Source: Solanum dulcamara
Taxonomy: Eukaryota > Streptophyta > Magnoliopsida > Solanales > Solanaceae
Assembly (NCBI RefSeq): GCF_947179165.1
Contig: NC_077245.1
Coordinates: forward strand, 21,799,740 to 21,863,739
Direction of reading: 5' to 3'
DNA length: 64,000 bases
Positions within the stretch are counted from its first letter, which is position 1; the number at the start of each line of letters is the position of its first letter. Positions 1 to 12,029 of this stretch are shown here, piece by piece. Both the position numbers and the translations under genes were made by a program. The notes under the pieces were generated by a model, which made no database searches, had not been told where the DNA came from, and saw only the letters and a list, made by a program, of their open reading frames with translations.

Positions 1-366
1 GTTATAAGTTTATGAGCTCTGGAATTTTAATTATTATTATTTTTGAGTTACTAACTTAAGAATTAATAATTCGTAAATATTAAATTAATTTTAATACAAA
101 TACAAAATTATATCAAAACTACTTATTTTTGCCGAACTCATACCGTCAACTCTACATCCACCCCCAGGCCACATTCATTTTGGGCATAGTGGGAAAGCAT
201 TGTGCACAAGGAAGATGAGAGGCAGAAAGGTACAAATGAGTCACAAGGTAATTTTTGGTCAAGGTTGCCTAAGTTATTGTCATGTTCATGTTTTTGACAA
301 TATGGGAGCATCACAAACTGACACATAAATCAAATATTAATTCAACCAGCTTGCAGGTGAGCTTTT
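1..366. other. AT-rich intergenic, no gene seen
   Basis: No coding potential I trust. The only open frame, on the minus strand, is short and lacks any recognisable motif. Confidence 0.5.
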
Positions 367-1242
367 GGGGCATCTCCAACCCTAGCATCAAATTTTGCAC
401 CGCTTTGCACTAAAAAAAAATCTTTTTCTCCCTCTTTATTATTATATTATTATTTATTATTTTATTTATATTTTCTTATTTCATTAAACAAAATTCTTTT
501 TAAAAAATATTCAATATATATAATTTTTATATTGTTTTAAATTATAGTCGTTTAATATAAAATTATTTTATATCATTATTTTTTAAATAATATAAATTGC
601 TAGCAAATATTACATATTATACATAATAATGGATAACACAAATAAAAGTGAAATCATTAACGAAATATAATTAAATAAACATTACACAATTGAAAATTTT
701 ATTTTAAATTCTACATGAATATTCAACTTTCAAGATCACTACGATGCTCTCATAAATGCTCTATTAATGCATTACGTAGTTCAAAATAAGCTTCTTTGTC
801 CTTAATTTTTTTTATGTCGAGCAAGAAATTATTGAAATCGGTAATTTTCATCTACTGCAATTTCTACCGTCGGAGTTGAACCATCTAAAGCATCTTGAAT
901 TGGTGTGTTAAGATCACGCTCATCCTCAATTATCATGTTGTGCATTATAATACATGAAGTTAATATATTCACCACTTTATATTTTTGCATATTTAATTTT
1001 TGTCAAGATTAATTATACTTATATCTAAAATTAATATTATAAAAATATTACGTAAAACTAATAAAATATTTTAATTAAAGCATACTAATTTATATAATAT
1101 TTAATTAAAAATATGGTATAATAAAATAATAATAAAGAACAATTGATATAATGATTTGGTGCAAAAATTTGGCACGGATAGAAACAACTTTGCATCAAAT
1201 ACTATATTTGATGCAAAATTTGGCATGAATTGAAGATCACCT
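367..1242 (-). mobile_element. PIF/Harbinger-type DNA transposon remnant
   Basis: Read on the minus strand, about 860-960 encodes the motif HNMIIEDERD followed by a short acidic stretch, and about 740-785 encodes ELRNALIEHL. Both belong to the C-terminal part of plant Harbinger transposases (the DDE family whose members often carry HNMIIEDE). Stop codons and frameshifts break the frame and the catalytic core is absent. The ends look like degraded terminal inverted repeats: the left end begins GGCATCTCCAACCCTA, and the reverse complement of the right end begins GGTGATCTTCAATTCA, with a shared inner AAATTTTGCA. This is a small deletion derivative that could not supply transposase. The exact boundaries and a 3-bp target duplication are not clear. 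Confidence 0.72.
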
Positions 1243-2439
1243 TAGTTATTTGGAGGTTCAATTTGTCAAAGGTGAGAAGACAAAAATAAAAGCAAGAAAG
1301 AAAGGAATTCATACTTGTCTCAAGACAAATACTGTTGACTTAGTCCTAGTGTTGCATTTGATAATTTTCTACCCAAACCTAACAAACATAGGACAATGAC
1401 CTTTTCTCCTTGGCTTTTAACTTATTGTTGTCAATTATTTATATCTTCCAATTAGAAAGAGCCAACTACATATTTAATTTGCACATCTTAGATGGCATAT
1501 ATCCCTTCAATCAAAATTGCTACACAAAATCCAGACATATTATTTGCACTTTCAACTAGTACAATATCATCATTTATTTATTTTTCGCATGAAATATTTT
1601 TCCTAGCTAATCCAAGAAATGAAAATCATCAATTTGACTTAGAATTTGATATTAAAATAAGATTTTGGTTATAGTATTGAATTCATTTTCTTATTGGTAA
1701 TGCATCCACATAATCAATTTTGTATTTTTAACTTGTTGACTCGAGGGGTGAGTTTGAATTGACTAACAAGACTTTGACCTCGATGTATCTTAAAATTATA
1801 GAATTGTGTTACCTAGACTAATTTGGACTGGTTATTGATGAATTTGGATATATATATATATATATATATATATAAATTGAATTCCAAGAAAGTGAGGCTT
1901 TAACTTTTAGTTTACTTATTTTTCCATAAAAGCATGTTAGATGTGTTGCTTATGTGCATTTGAAACATCTAGTTAGTGTAAGTGGTAAAGCATAACCTCG
2001 GTTGGATAGTTTGAAGTATCTAGTCTACACTGTGTTTTCGACATTGTTTGATACTTCTAGTTGTTCTTGATATGTTGTAATATTTGATTACCTATTTAGC
2101 ACATATTATCACTGTATACAACACATAATTCTTGCACACGATGATGTCATAGGATTTAATAGTGGTTATAGTTACTATCGAGTAAAATGTGAGGTTAATG
2201 CATTGTCTTAGGCAGGTTAGACATGCACCTATGCTTCAAAATTGGGTAAGACATAAGGTTGATGTACCGCTCAGAATTAATTTATATTGCATAGTTGTTG
2301 TAGCAGATGATATGTTATATCTACATGTATTATTTGTATTCTTGAACTCTAGATAAATTGCTTTACTTGGATATTATTCTTATGTTTGTACTGCTTTATT
2401 TATGCAAACACATTCCACACACCAAGCTTGCCTACTAGG
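1243..2439. other. AT-rich intergenic with a (TA)n tract
   Basis: No gene is supported. A pure TA dinucleotide run lies at about 1850-1874. The rest is unassigned and may include decayed LTR sequence of the neighbouring Copia remnant. Confidence 0.5.
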
Positions 2440-3805
2440 AATTCATGCTACAATCTGGGGGTTGCCAGTTGATTCTTGGAATTCACATGCTCAGTCTTCA
2501 CCTTTCCTTCTTGTATTTTTTGCCTAATAATAAAATGACAGTCTATCTCTATGTGCTTTGTTATGTCATAAAACACTGAATTGGCAATTATTTGTAATGA
2601 TACCTTGCTATCACTCAACACATGTACAAGTTCAGATGCCTGATTTTCTGTCTCCTTCAGTAATGTTGTAAACCTTAGATATTGCACTTGCCATGCTTCT
2701 ATATTTAGCCTTTGTTGAACTTCTGAAAACTACATTTTGATTCTTGGATTTCTATGAATCCAAGAAGTCTCCATGTTTGATCAAGAATCCTGAAACAGAC
2801 CTTCTAGTGTTAGGACATGATGCTCATCTACTTCACAGTAAAAACACTTAAAATGCTTGGGTTCTCTTTTGATATACCTCATCACCCATATTGTTGCTTC
2901 CCGATGTGATCTATTTGGTTGTTGCAAGAACTAGCTGAGAGTTTGAACTGGAAAGACAATGTCTGGCCTTGTTAGTGTTATATACAACATCTTCCCAATC
3001 AATCTTTCATACTGGCTCTTATCTTCTAATAACTGATCATCAGACTGTCCTGATAAACTGTCAATTTATTGTATGTTGATCTTCACATTTGCCTCCAATG
3101 GTGTCCATGCTGGTTGGCACTCCCAAATCCAGTTTTGAGATAATCTCTAAAGCATACTTCCTCTGGTTAATTAAAAGTTCTTTTGCAGATAGGTTGAATT
3201 CCATGCCAAGAAAGAGTTTCAAGTTTCCAATGTCCTTGATCTTAAAAGCCTCTTACAAGGAAGCTTTGGTATGTTCTACAAGGAGCAACTTACTACCAGT
3301 CGGCAGACACCAACATGTCATCCACATATACAAGAATCACTACTATATCAGATCATTGCTACTTGATGAATAAGGAATGCTCTAAATTGATTTGGATAAA
3401 CTCTGACTTCAACGGTGCTTCACATAGCTTCAAGTTCCAATGTCTACTAGCCTGTTTGAGCCCATAGAAGAATTTCAAAAGTCTGCATACAAGATGAGAC
3501 TCCCCATGACTTGAAAATCCCTCAAGTAGGTCCATGCATACTTCATAAAGTAGAATACCCTACAGAAAAGCATTATACACATCCAACTGATGAATGGACC
3601 AATTATGCTGACTTGTCAAGGAAAGAAAAGTTCTCGCAGTGGAAATTTTAACTAGAGAAAAGATCTCATGAAATTTAAGTCCTTCTCTTTGGTTGTAGCC
3701 TTTGGCAATCAACCTAGTCTTGAATCTTTCTATGTCATTGGTCTTAGCGTCACATTATACACCCATTTACAATCAACGGAAGTCTTACCCTTAGGCAAAG
3801 ACAAT
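2440..3805 (-). pseudogene. Copia retrotransposon RT/RNase H remnant
   Basis: The minus strand encodes, in broken frames, the Ty1/Copia reverse transcriptase order. At about 3760-3735 there is CKWVY. Further along come RLVAKGYNQREG, a degenerate QLDVYNAFL, FYGLKQ and VYVDDML (about 3310-3340). RNase H follows at 2687-2448, with TKHIEIDCHFI and the end of the domain NQLATPRL. Several stops and at least two frameshifts make it inactive. The upstream end stops abruptly at the LTR that starts at 3806. The gag fragment at 12,030-12,480 has the same orientation and could be the other end of this same element, but that link is inference. Confidence 0.85.
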
Positions 3806-4732
3806 TGTAACACCTCTGAAGTCCCTAACCTGAACTAACTCAAAAACAATCTGAGAACTTCACCAGATAAGGACCACGATACCCACCAAGGACCGTACTA
3901 AGCTTCACAGTCCATAGAGAGTTACCGTAATAGCATTAGGAAATGTGAGAAAAAACGTGAAGAGTCCATGGAGGGCTTCACGACCCGTGGTGCTTTTAAC
4001 GGACCGTGATGTCGTGAGTGAACTTGGCCCCCAAGACCTACTTAAGTGGGAAGACAACCACGACAGGCACCATAAACCGTGGTGAGCTTCACTAGCCAGG
4101 TGACCTCCATGAAGTCGACCCCCTCCTGACCAGAATTCAATCCTACCACCATGACCCTCACTACAACCCGTGGCAAGCTTCACGGGCCGTGGTGACCTTC
4201 CATGAAGGTTGCCCCACTCAGTTTTAATGAGGGCTAGTCCGATCTTTTTCCATCTTTTTTCAACTGAACCCTGCACGTTTAGGGACTAAAATTTTGCCGC
4301 TTGACATATCCAATAGGATTTTTCCTCTCATTAACTCTTAGAAATTTTGAGAAAGGAGACTAGAGATAAGGAAAAGAGCTAGGGTTCAAGGTTTTCAAGC
4401 AATCCATTCTAGTTTCAATCGTTTCTTCAATTTCCAGGTATGTAAGGCTTATCTGAACATTTGAATGAGTTCGTCCGCGTGCCCTACATCTTTATTAAGC
4501 CGAGATTGAGTCTAGAGTTGAGTTGAGTCCTTATATACATTGAGTTCATGATTTAATTTTTTTTCTATTAAGTCATGTATAATTATGCATTGATTGTAAT
4601 TGGCTTTCATGGCTACTTTCCTATGAACCTAATTGATTTGATGATCATGACATGCATACTCTTAATTAAAAATGATGGCTTTCAGGCATTAATAAAGAGA
4701 GTGATTTGAACTAATATTTTGTATGTGTGTGT
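3806..4732 (+). mobile_element. Ty3/gypsy-type LTR fragment inserted in Copia
   Basis: The segment begins TGTAACACC exactly where the Copia RT reading frame breaks. It shares its plan with the 3.3-kb solo LTR at 58,993: TGTAACACC start, GC-rich stretches of short complementary words (about 3865-4220), then a transcribed-leader-like zone with AGGTATGTAAGGCT (about 4436-4449). No matching terminus ending in CA is visible, so the copy looks truncated; the end given is where the similarity fades into AT-rich DNA and a TA microsatellite. The minus-strand open frame at 4276-3905 lies inside this LTR and is not a gene. Confidence 0.6.
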
Positions 4733-4752
4733 GTATATATATATATATATAA
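4733..4752. repeat. (TA)n microsatellite preceded by (TG)n
   Basis: A short compound TG/TA dinucleotide repeat at the degraded edge of the LTR fragment. Confidence 0.8.
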
Positions 4753-4869
4753 TACATCAATAATTGTATTACCACAAGGAATAATAAATTAAAATTGATT
4801 TAGATTGAATGATTTAGATGTATGATGATTTCGTTGTAAGATTACAAGTGATAAAATAGATAGAGTTTT

Positions 4870-5827
4870 GATGAAATAAAGTTGTAAATCCTACTCAGTA
4901 CTCCATCTCTCTTATAGTTTCATCATGTTTATCTGATAGTTTACACTCTCTTCCCCGGTTTTACTCTTTTTTTTTATTTCTTACTATCCTGTTCATTTCT
5001 TCCTCTTAACTTATATTCTTAATAACATCATCTTTAACCACATCTTGGACATACATCAGGCAACAAATTAGTCCTTTGTTCATTAATCGGACTTTTCAAG
5101 GCCCATAATCCTAAGAATTTACAGGTTAATCCATAGGTGTTATTAGGAAATCAAGAGGCTAACCATATACTAAGGGTAAATAAATAAAATTAGAATGTAA
5201 AACAATTTACATACAAAAACAGTAAAACAAAGTTGTATCATATTTTGGGGGGGAATTAGGTATAAAACTGTGTTAAGACTTACATGATTTTAACAGAGAG
5301 AGGTTTCCCTTTCGAGAACCCTAAAGGACTTTGCAAATAAACTGAAAACTTCACACAAACACACTTATTATTATTTCACTCTTTAGTACAAACTAGGGAT
5401 TGTTTTTTGAAGGGTAGGATGAAGAAAAGGGGAATATGTTGGAGATTTTCAGCTCAAGGTTTTTTCACTCTTCTTTCTAAAAACTTATGTCTTCCTAATG
5501 CAAACCACACTTTCTTATATAGACTCGAGGTCAAGTAAATAAAAGGTTTAAGACACGCTACGTGGCCCAATTATTGATGGCCGACAAACTAATAAGATTT
5601 GTTTTTTAATAATGCGTGTCGGGTGCTCATTGGGCCCCATCATCACATGCATTATTAATTTCATCTTTTACTGACTGATATAGACAGATCTGCTTATCAA
5701 CAGTTTTTCCCTTGGAAGATAGTGATAAAGTGACAGCACTCTTTTACAAGACCTTAGTGAGCATACCCACCTGACACTCTTTCTTACTTTATACAATAAC
5801 CACAAACTTCTTATTCATGATTTTCTC
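4870..5827 (-). promoter_or_regulatory. Possible pararetroviral intergenic/promoter region
   Basis: This non-coding stretch follows directly after the 3' end of the pararetroviral transactivator-like ORF in its reading direction, where caulimovirids keep their main promoter. On the minus strand a TATA-like CTATATAAG lies at about 5525-5515. It is followed by a CT/GA-rich leader-like sequence down to about 5280. No good match to a tRNA-Met primer-binding site was found by eye, so the viral origin of the part below about 5280 is uncertain. It could equally be the edge of another repeat. Confidence 0.35.
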
Positions 5828-6790
5828 TTAGTACATAGCTATCTTCCTTTCTTTATTGCTTTGTCTTGAACTATGTGTCCAGATTATGTAGAGCAATGGA
5901 GTTTTAGGCAAAGTGATAGCCATTAACAGGTTTGATATGTCTTTACTGGCTACTGTTTGAGACGGACTAGTTGTACCTTGATCTGGTACTGTAGATTTCT
6001 GAGCATTCAGAGGGGAATGCACATCCTTCTCATCCATTTTTGATTGAGATGGAGAACTCATCTCTTCAGTATGAGTATCTTTGTTATTTGTTTTGGAAAC
6101 AAACTTACCTTGGAAGGTTTCAAGCTGCTTCAGAAGTCTCATGTTTTCTAGAACGAGAGCCTCATTTTTGGTATTTAGTCTTTTGAAGGCTTCGGTCATA
6201 GTGGAGTAATGAACACAAAAAATAATTTTATCTGTGTCTTTTTGGATGTTGTATTGAGGCGTTTGGATTTGATTTTGTCTGAGGGCTGGTGAAATGTAAT
6301 AGTTTGGCCCAAGTATTCCTTTGGCATAGTCTAAAGTTTTTGTAAAATTATTAAAGCCTTTGAAAAAAGGGTTTTAAATATCATTTATTGAGTCTATGAC
6401 TTCTAACCAAGTCTGAAAAATACCATTAGTCTTACCATGTATAACAACATAACATTTAAATTTATTTTTTCTATTTTTGTCTGAAAAATATTGACATAGA
6501 GCATTATTTGCAGCAATAAAATGTTTAGTATCTTGTTTATTATATGTTATCCATAGATTGTCTACTAAATATTTCTGTATTTTATCTATATTACAATCTG
6601 GTAGTATTCTAAAAGATAGGTTACATTGAGGATAAAAAATTAAGTTGAATTTACCCAAGTAAATCCTCTCCATCATCTCAAGTGTACCTTGTGGTCTAAA
6701 ATTAGTCTTATCTAATAATGTCTGATCGTACGAGTCTAATTGGGCTACGCCCTTGCCCTTGTTTGCTGGCTTTTGGCCAGTTGGTCTCAT
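5828..6790 (-). pseudogene. Endogenous pararetrovirus transactivator/inclusion-body-like ORF
   Basis: This corresponds to the caulimovirid transactivator/viroplasmin ORF, which in the virus makes inclusion bodies and aids translation of polycistronic RNA. The first block (6790-6374) has a viroplasmin-type motif near its end (KCYVVIHGKTNGIF). An in-frame stop at 6374 ends it, and the same frame continues with matching character to the second block (6199-5828), which starts with a predicted coiled coil and ends in a Ser/Thr/Gln-rich tail. Its position after the polymerase, on the same strand, is that of solendoviruses, caulimoviruses and cavemoviruses. It is inactive because of the stop. Confidence 0.75.
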
Positions 6791-9072
6791 GCTGAAACAT
6801 AGGTAATCTAATTAGTTTTAAGTTTTAATCTACTCAACTGATCAGTTAATTCATTATCTTTTCCTTTTACATACTCAAAAAAAATTATATTATTATATAT
6901 AGATATAACATCCATAAAATTTAACCATCGTATTTTGCTACTATCTTTACTATTTATTATTTGGTGAAATTGGCTTCACAGTCTGTTCGAACTAATACTT
7001 CTTCTTTGTTTAATATGTATAGTTTAAAGCTATTTAATACATATATTATTGCTAGTACCTCGGCGTCTATACTATTCATATTTCCCTTTTCTTTATATTT
7101 ATCACTCTGGTATGCACATATTCTTTTTTTCGTTTTTACTGCTATATTTACTAGGTCTGATTTTCATAATCGCTCCCCATCCTAACTGACTTCCATCAGT
7201 TTGGACTATGAGGTAGTCTGACTCTATGGGGATTTTTAAGTCTGGTATATTTTTAACTTTTTCTTTTATCTGTTTCACCAATTTAAATATCTTCTGCATT
7301 AAAAAATTTTTGTCCTTTACTTCCTGTCTTAGCATATAAAGGTTCAGCTATTTTTTCTAAGTCTTGAATAAAATTTCTAGCATAGTTTACTAGGTCTAAG
7401 ATATTTTGAAGATACATTTGTATTGTCTAATTTATTGGGCATGTCTAATACTTTTTTAGCTATATGTGGCTGCAACTTTATTTTACCTTCTCCTATTGTT
7501 ATTCCTAAGAAATTAATATGTGTTTTACATAATTCTATTTTTTTTACTAATGATTATCCCATTTTTTACAAATAGCCTGAAAATGGTTTGTAAATATCCT
7601 AAATGTTCTTGTATGTTTTTACTAAATACTAGGATGTCGTCTACATATACTAATACAAATTTTTTGTAATCTCCAAAAAAATTATCCATTTTTCTTTGAA
7701 ATATGGGTGGGGCTGTTTTTAAACCGAAAGACATAGCTAGCCATTCAAAATGACCTTCTGGACAAGTAAATGATGTCCATGCTATGCTTTCTGGTGCATT
7801 TTTACTTGCCAATATCCAAATTTACAGTCAAATTTGCTAAAACATTTTTTACCTTGTATCCTATTTATTAGCTCATTTTTGTCTGATAATTTGTATGCAT
7901 CTGTTCTTGTGTTATCATTTAGTCTTTTGTAGTTTATTACCATTCTAGATTTTCCTCTTACTTGCTCACTATGGTTCCTTTCCATGAATGCAGCAGATCT
8001 ATGTTTAGAAGTTGATCGTCTTATTACTTCTAGTTTTAACAATTCTTTAATTTGTTTGCTAAATTCTTTCGTGTCTTCATTGTTGGCTTCAATAGCTGTT
8101 TTATGGAATATTCCGGGTTAATTATGTCTAGTTTACACATTATCTTATTATTGTCCCAATGTACTAGGGTTTTTTCATCAATTATTTCCATCTCATCTAG
8201 TATTGCTATTATATTATCTAAATCTCTCTGATCTTTTATTTTTTCTGTTGTACGGATTCCCTTTTGAAAATTATAAAATTATGTTTCTATATTTATTAGA
8301 TTATAGTCTTTGTCTATCCCGTCTAAATATGATTGTTCTAAATATTCTTCATACATGTTTTGTGAAGTACAACCATTTTTATTGTTGCAGTCTGTGCAAC
8401 AAGCTATCGTATCTTTCTTGGAAATTGCCTTTAATTGAGATCTCCCTTTTGAAGGATTGTCTTTGATTTGTACTGGAGTATAAGTTATATTTCTAAATAA
8501 CATTATTCCATCTCTAAAAAACAAACAGCTTCCATTATTTTGTATCAGGAAGTGCAATCCTATTACTAGATCTGTTTTAATATCTAAGTCTTTTGCCAGA
8601 ATTTTATACATATTGTATGTAGGTTTGTAGAATTTATTGCACGTATTAATAAAACTTATTTGGGCTTTGTCTATGTAATGGTTGTAAAAATTGTAAGTTT
8701 CATCCATTTGTATTGCTGATATAGGTTCTTTAAATATTTTTAGTACTTTTGTTAGCAGTATCTTTTTATTTATAAGACAACTTGTACATCATGTATCCAC
8801 TAATGCTAGAGTTTCTATTTCTATGTCTTTAATTTTAATTCTAGCCAACACTTTTACTGTTCCAAATTGTTTGTCTTCATTACATATAAGGCTAGTATTG
8901 TTTTCTTCTATACTCATGAGTTCAGATTCTATATTATCTAGATGTATTATTCCTTGTGTATTTTCTTCTACGTCTACCTTTTGTTTTCCTCTTTTAAGAT
9001 AAACTAATCTTTATTCAAAATCGTTTAATATAGCTTCTAAAGTTAGTAGCCTTAAATTAGTAACTGAGTCTT
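6791..9072 (-). pseudogene. Endogenous pararetrovirus polymerase (PR-RT-RNase H), broken
   Basis: Order on the minus strand: an aspartic-protease-like site near 8790-8810, RT at 8042-7525, and RNase H start at about 7190-7150. The RT has SRMVINYKRLND, FSKFDCKFGYWQ, AMSFGLKTAPPIFQ and the catalytic YVDD (about 7640). The RNase H has QTDGSQLGWGA. In the protease the residue after Asp-Thr is a stop, so the DTG-type site is destroyed. RT is split by frameshifts near 7800 and 7525, and stops separate RT from RNase H. The nearest relatives I recognise are the solendovirus-like sequences (tobacco vein clearing virus type) known as endogenous copies in Solanaceae. This copy cannot encode an active polymerase. 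Confidence 0.85.
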
Positions 9073-10495
9073 TTACTGGTAAATCTCTTGTTGCTTTTCT
9101 ATTGTTACTTCTAACTTAGCTTCTATGCAAGTTATACATGCTTCCATGTAGCAATTTTGGCATTTGACCCTATTTGTTCTACTCGGGTACCATTTAGAGA
9201 TAATACATTGGTTACTATCTATTCCCTTATGTCTTTCAAAATTATGACTACATTCTTGCCCTATATTAATCATAGTACTTAATTATAAGTCTTCTAAATT
9301 TAGCATTCATCTTTCTAGTCCTAGTTCATTTACGAGATTTTCTTCTTCAAAATCAGAAGATTCAGATTGAGTTTTTTCTGCTATCTCAATACTTACTATA
9401 GAGTATATAGTTTCAGTGTCTGACATATATTCATCTACATTTAGTAATGTTTCTTGTAGTTCTTCTACTAATTGAGAATTTCTTGTCTTACTATTATTTC
9501 TTTTAGGACATATATTAGCTAGATGCTCTATACTACCGCATGTATAACATTCTAATTTGCTTTTATAATTTCTATCATTTCTGTATTTTCTAACATGTCT
9601 TTCTCTATTTAAATAAGGTTTTTTAGCTGAGGATCTTTTTAAGTAGTATTTTTTACATTTGTTTGGTTGTTGGTTATAATAGGATCTTTTTTTGTATCTC
9701 CTCTGCTTGTGTGGTTTGTTGTCATAACTCTGAGTTGTATAGATTACAGATTTACAGAAATTCATTTTATTCTGTTTGAGTTGCTTCTATATTTGTATGT
9801 TAGTACACTTTTCTTGTAGTATTTTCATTACATGTTGTATTTTTTGTCCTATTGACCATATTTTTTTTCTACTGCTGATCTTTTATACCATCTTTCTTCT
9901 ATTTCTCTTCCTAAAGCTCTAGATAATTTATGAAATAATTTTTTACCTAGTTCATCGTCAAAAGTATTACCACTAACTATACAATAATAAAAGTAATCTT
10001 TAAGAAAGTCTTTAATATGCATCCAATTTGTAATGCTTAATTGTTCTAATTTTATTACTGCATTGCTTTGTAAGGCTAATAGTTCATTATTTGGATCTTC
10101 TCCTGTTAACAATTCATGTATTTTATTAGCAAAATTATATGGGTTTGGTCCTAACTCTATTAGACTTTTGTTTGGCTATTGGTTATAATAGGATTGTTTT
10201 TTGTATCTCCTTCTAGCACCATCCATACATCAATAACTGTATTCCACATTTGTGGATCATGAACAACTATATTAAGTATTTTTCTTTTATTTTCTCTTTC
10301 TTGTAGTTTAATGGGTTCTTCTAACGGCATTCCTCTTCCAGCCGGTTTAATGTTGTCTTTTATCTCTGTATCTGGCATAGGCCATGCTTTTCTTGGTAAA
10401 TTCCCTATACTATGTATCACATTAGGTGTTGCACTAGTCCCTTGGAAAGGACTAGCACTATGAGCATTTGTTGCTTCATTCATTAATTCTTTGTA
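9073..10495 (-). pseudogene. Endogenous pararetrovirus coat-protein region, fragmented
   Basis: Four minus-strand blocks cover the capsid region. 10483-10160 is a conserved-looking stretch with VVHDPQMWNTVIDVWM. 10112-9849 is an alpha-helical capsid-like part. 9765-9307 is a Lys/Arg/Tyr-rich segment with a CCHC knuckle (CYTCGSIEHLANIC) followed by an acidic tail. 9273-9073 is a Cys-rich block. The knuckle after a basic region is typical of caulimovirid coat proteins. The reading frame is interrupted between every block. No movement-protein ORF is seen: the viral sequence stops at about 10,495 where a gypsy gag begins, so the integrant is truncated as well as mutated. Confidence 0.75.
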
Positions 10496-11429
10496 CCTCT
10501 ATCACAAAATCAACCACTTCCTGAAAAGATTTTGCTGAAGCAGCAACCTGTAAAGCTGAAATTCGTAAATCTGACCTTAATCCCTTCACAAAGTGGCAAA
10601 TCCGCTCTTCTGGACTGAAGCAAAGCTGAGTAGCATATCAGGCTAAGGCACGAAACCTGGCCTCATAGGTGGCAACAGATATCCTCCCTTGCTCTATATT
10701 CAGGAACTCGTCTCTCCTCATGTCCCTCAAGGTCCGGGGAATATACTTCTCCATGAAACAGTTAGAAAAGGTTGCCCAGGTCATAAGTGGTGCCTCTACT
10801 GGTCGGCACTCAACATGAGACCGCCATCATATTTTGGAGTCTCCCTGAAACTGGTATGTCACGAACTCAACACCAAATTACTCTACTATATCCATTTTAT
10901 GAAGTAGCTCATGACAATCAATAAGAAAATCATAGGCATCCTCAGATTTAGTACCCCTAAAGACTAGGGGGTTTCAACTTCAAGAACTTAACAAAGAGAT
11001 CATGCTGGTCACTAGTCATTACCAGCCCTGTAGTCAATCGAGGAAACATGCTTGTTCTCAAGGACACAGTCATGTGGGGAGCCACAACAGCTTCATGTTG
11101 AACTCCTGGAATATGAGGTGCTTGGGAGCTTGTCCCTAATTGGATAACCCACTGAGATAGATGAGAACCTGGTGGATCATCTCTGGAGTAGGTTGGGGTG
11201 GTGCTTCTCTCTCATGAACCTGCTCCTTCTCCATCTCAACGTCATCTCTAACTACCTTATCAGCCGGTGGAGGGATCACTGCTCTTTTCCTGGCTGGCCC
11301 AACTATCTGGACCCTGCCCCTAGTAGGCTTTCTCTCGCGATCTCTACCACGGCCTCTCGCTGCTACTCCTCCTCTGCCTACAGCCCCAATTGCTAGCTCA
11401 GGTGCTCTTGTTGCTCTAGTTCTAACCAT
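10496..11429 (-). pseudogene. Ty3/gypsy gag, 5' part
   Basis: The start at 11,429 (MVRTRATRAPEL) and the Arg/Gly-rich N-terminus are typical of plant Tekay/Del-like gag proteins. Downstream the Retrotrans_gag signature appears in broken frames: FMEKYIPRTLRDMRRDEF, then RFRALA and the end of the domain near 10,500. A stop at 11,136 and frameshifts disrupt it. It lies 0.2 kb after its primer-binding site and LTR, the normal spacing. Everything beyond the gag core (zinc knuckle, pol) is replaced by pararetroviral sequence. Confidence 0.82.
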
Positions 11430-11629
11430 CTGCGAAAGTAAAGTGAAGAAGGTCAGATACTAATTTATATCACCTAGATACTAATTGGATTCAAGTAATA
11501 GCACGAAAGAAAGAAGAATGGAGTTTTCTAAAGTCCCGTAGCCTCTCGAAGAAAAGTAAAGGCATCCCCGTACCGTTCCGCAAAACTTTACTAGACCTGT
11601 CCTTGTGTGATGAGATCACTGAACCTAAA

Positions 11630-11641
11630 GCTTTGATACCA
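11630..11641 (-). other. Primer-binding site (tRNA-iMet type) of gypsy element
   Basis: On the minus strand the sequence TGGTATCAAAGC lies four bases after the LTR end. It differs at one position from the usual plant initiator-tRNA-Met PBS, TGGTATCAGAGC. It fixes the orientation of the gypsy element as minus strand. Confidence 0.8.
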
Positions 11642-11645
11642 AGTT

Positions 11646-12029
11646 TGTCATGACCCAAAATGGGTCATGAGTGGAACCCATACTTAACCTCCTAGGTGGG
11701 AGAACCAACGATATAAACTCCAACTAATAAATATGACAATAACGCGGAAGCTCAATTAAATATGTTTTTCCAAAATCTGAAAGTCATCACATGAAGAACA
11801 TCTAAATTCTAAAACTAAGTCTGAAAATATCAACACCAGAATAAACAATTAACATAGTGTGTCCGAAAACTAAAGACATCATGCCATGACAAGAGATTCC
11901 ATCGCCAGCTAGAAGGATAGCTCACCCTGCAATCCGATGAACTGGAGACTGACTAGAGTTGAGGTAGAGTCGAAGCCGATGGAAGACTCGCTGCACTCCA
12001 CAAATAAAACAAGAAAAGATACAAGTAGA
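11646..12029 (-). mobile_element. Truncated Ty3/gypsy 5' LTR
   Basis: Starts (plus orientation) TGTCATGACCC and is closely similar to the first about 390 bases of the solo LTR at 18,962-20,990, including AACCTCCTAGGTGG and the run to AAGATACAAGTAG. At 12,029 the similarity stops and Copia gag sequence follows, so about 1.6 kb of the LTR is missing. It is one of three copies of this LTR family in the window, with 18,962 and, more distantly, 63,034. Confidence 0.85.

Noticed and set aside
3905..4276. 123-residue minus-strand frame
   Set aside because: Lies wholly in the LTR fragment with GC-rich repeats; composition is explained by the repeats.
10689..11396. Plus-strand frames over 10.7-11.4 kb
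   Set aside because: Antisense of the gypsy gag.
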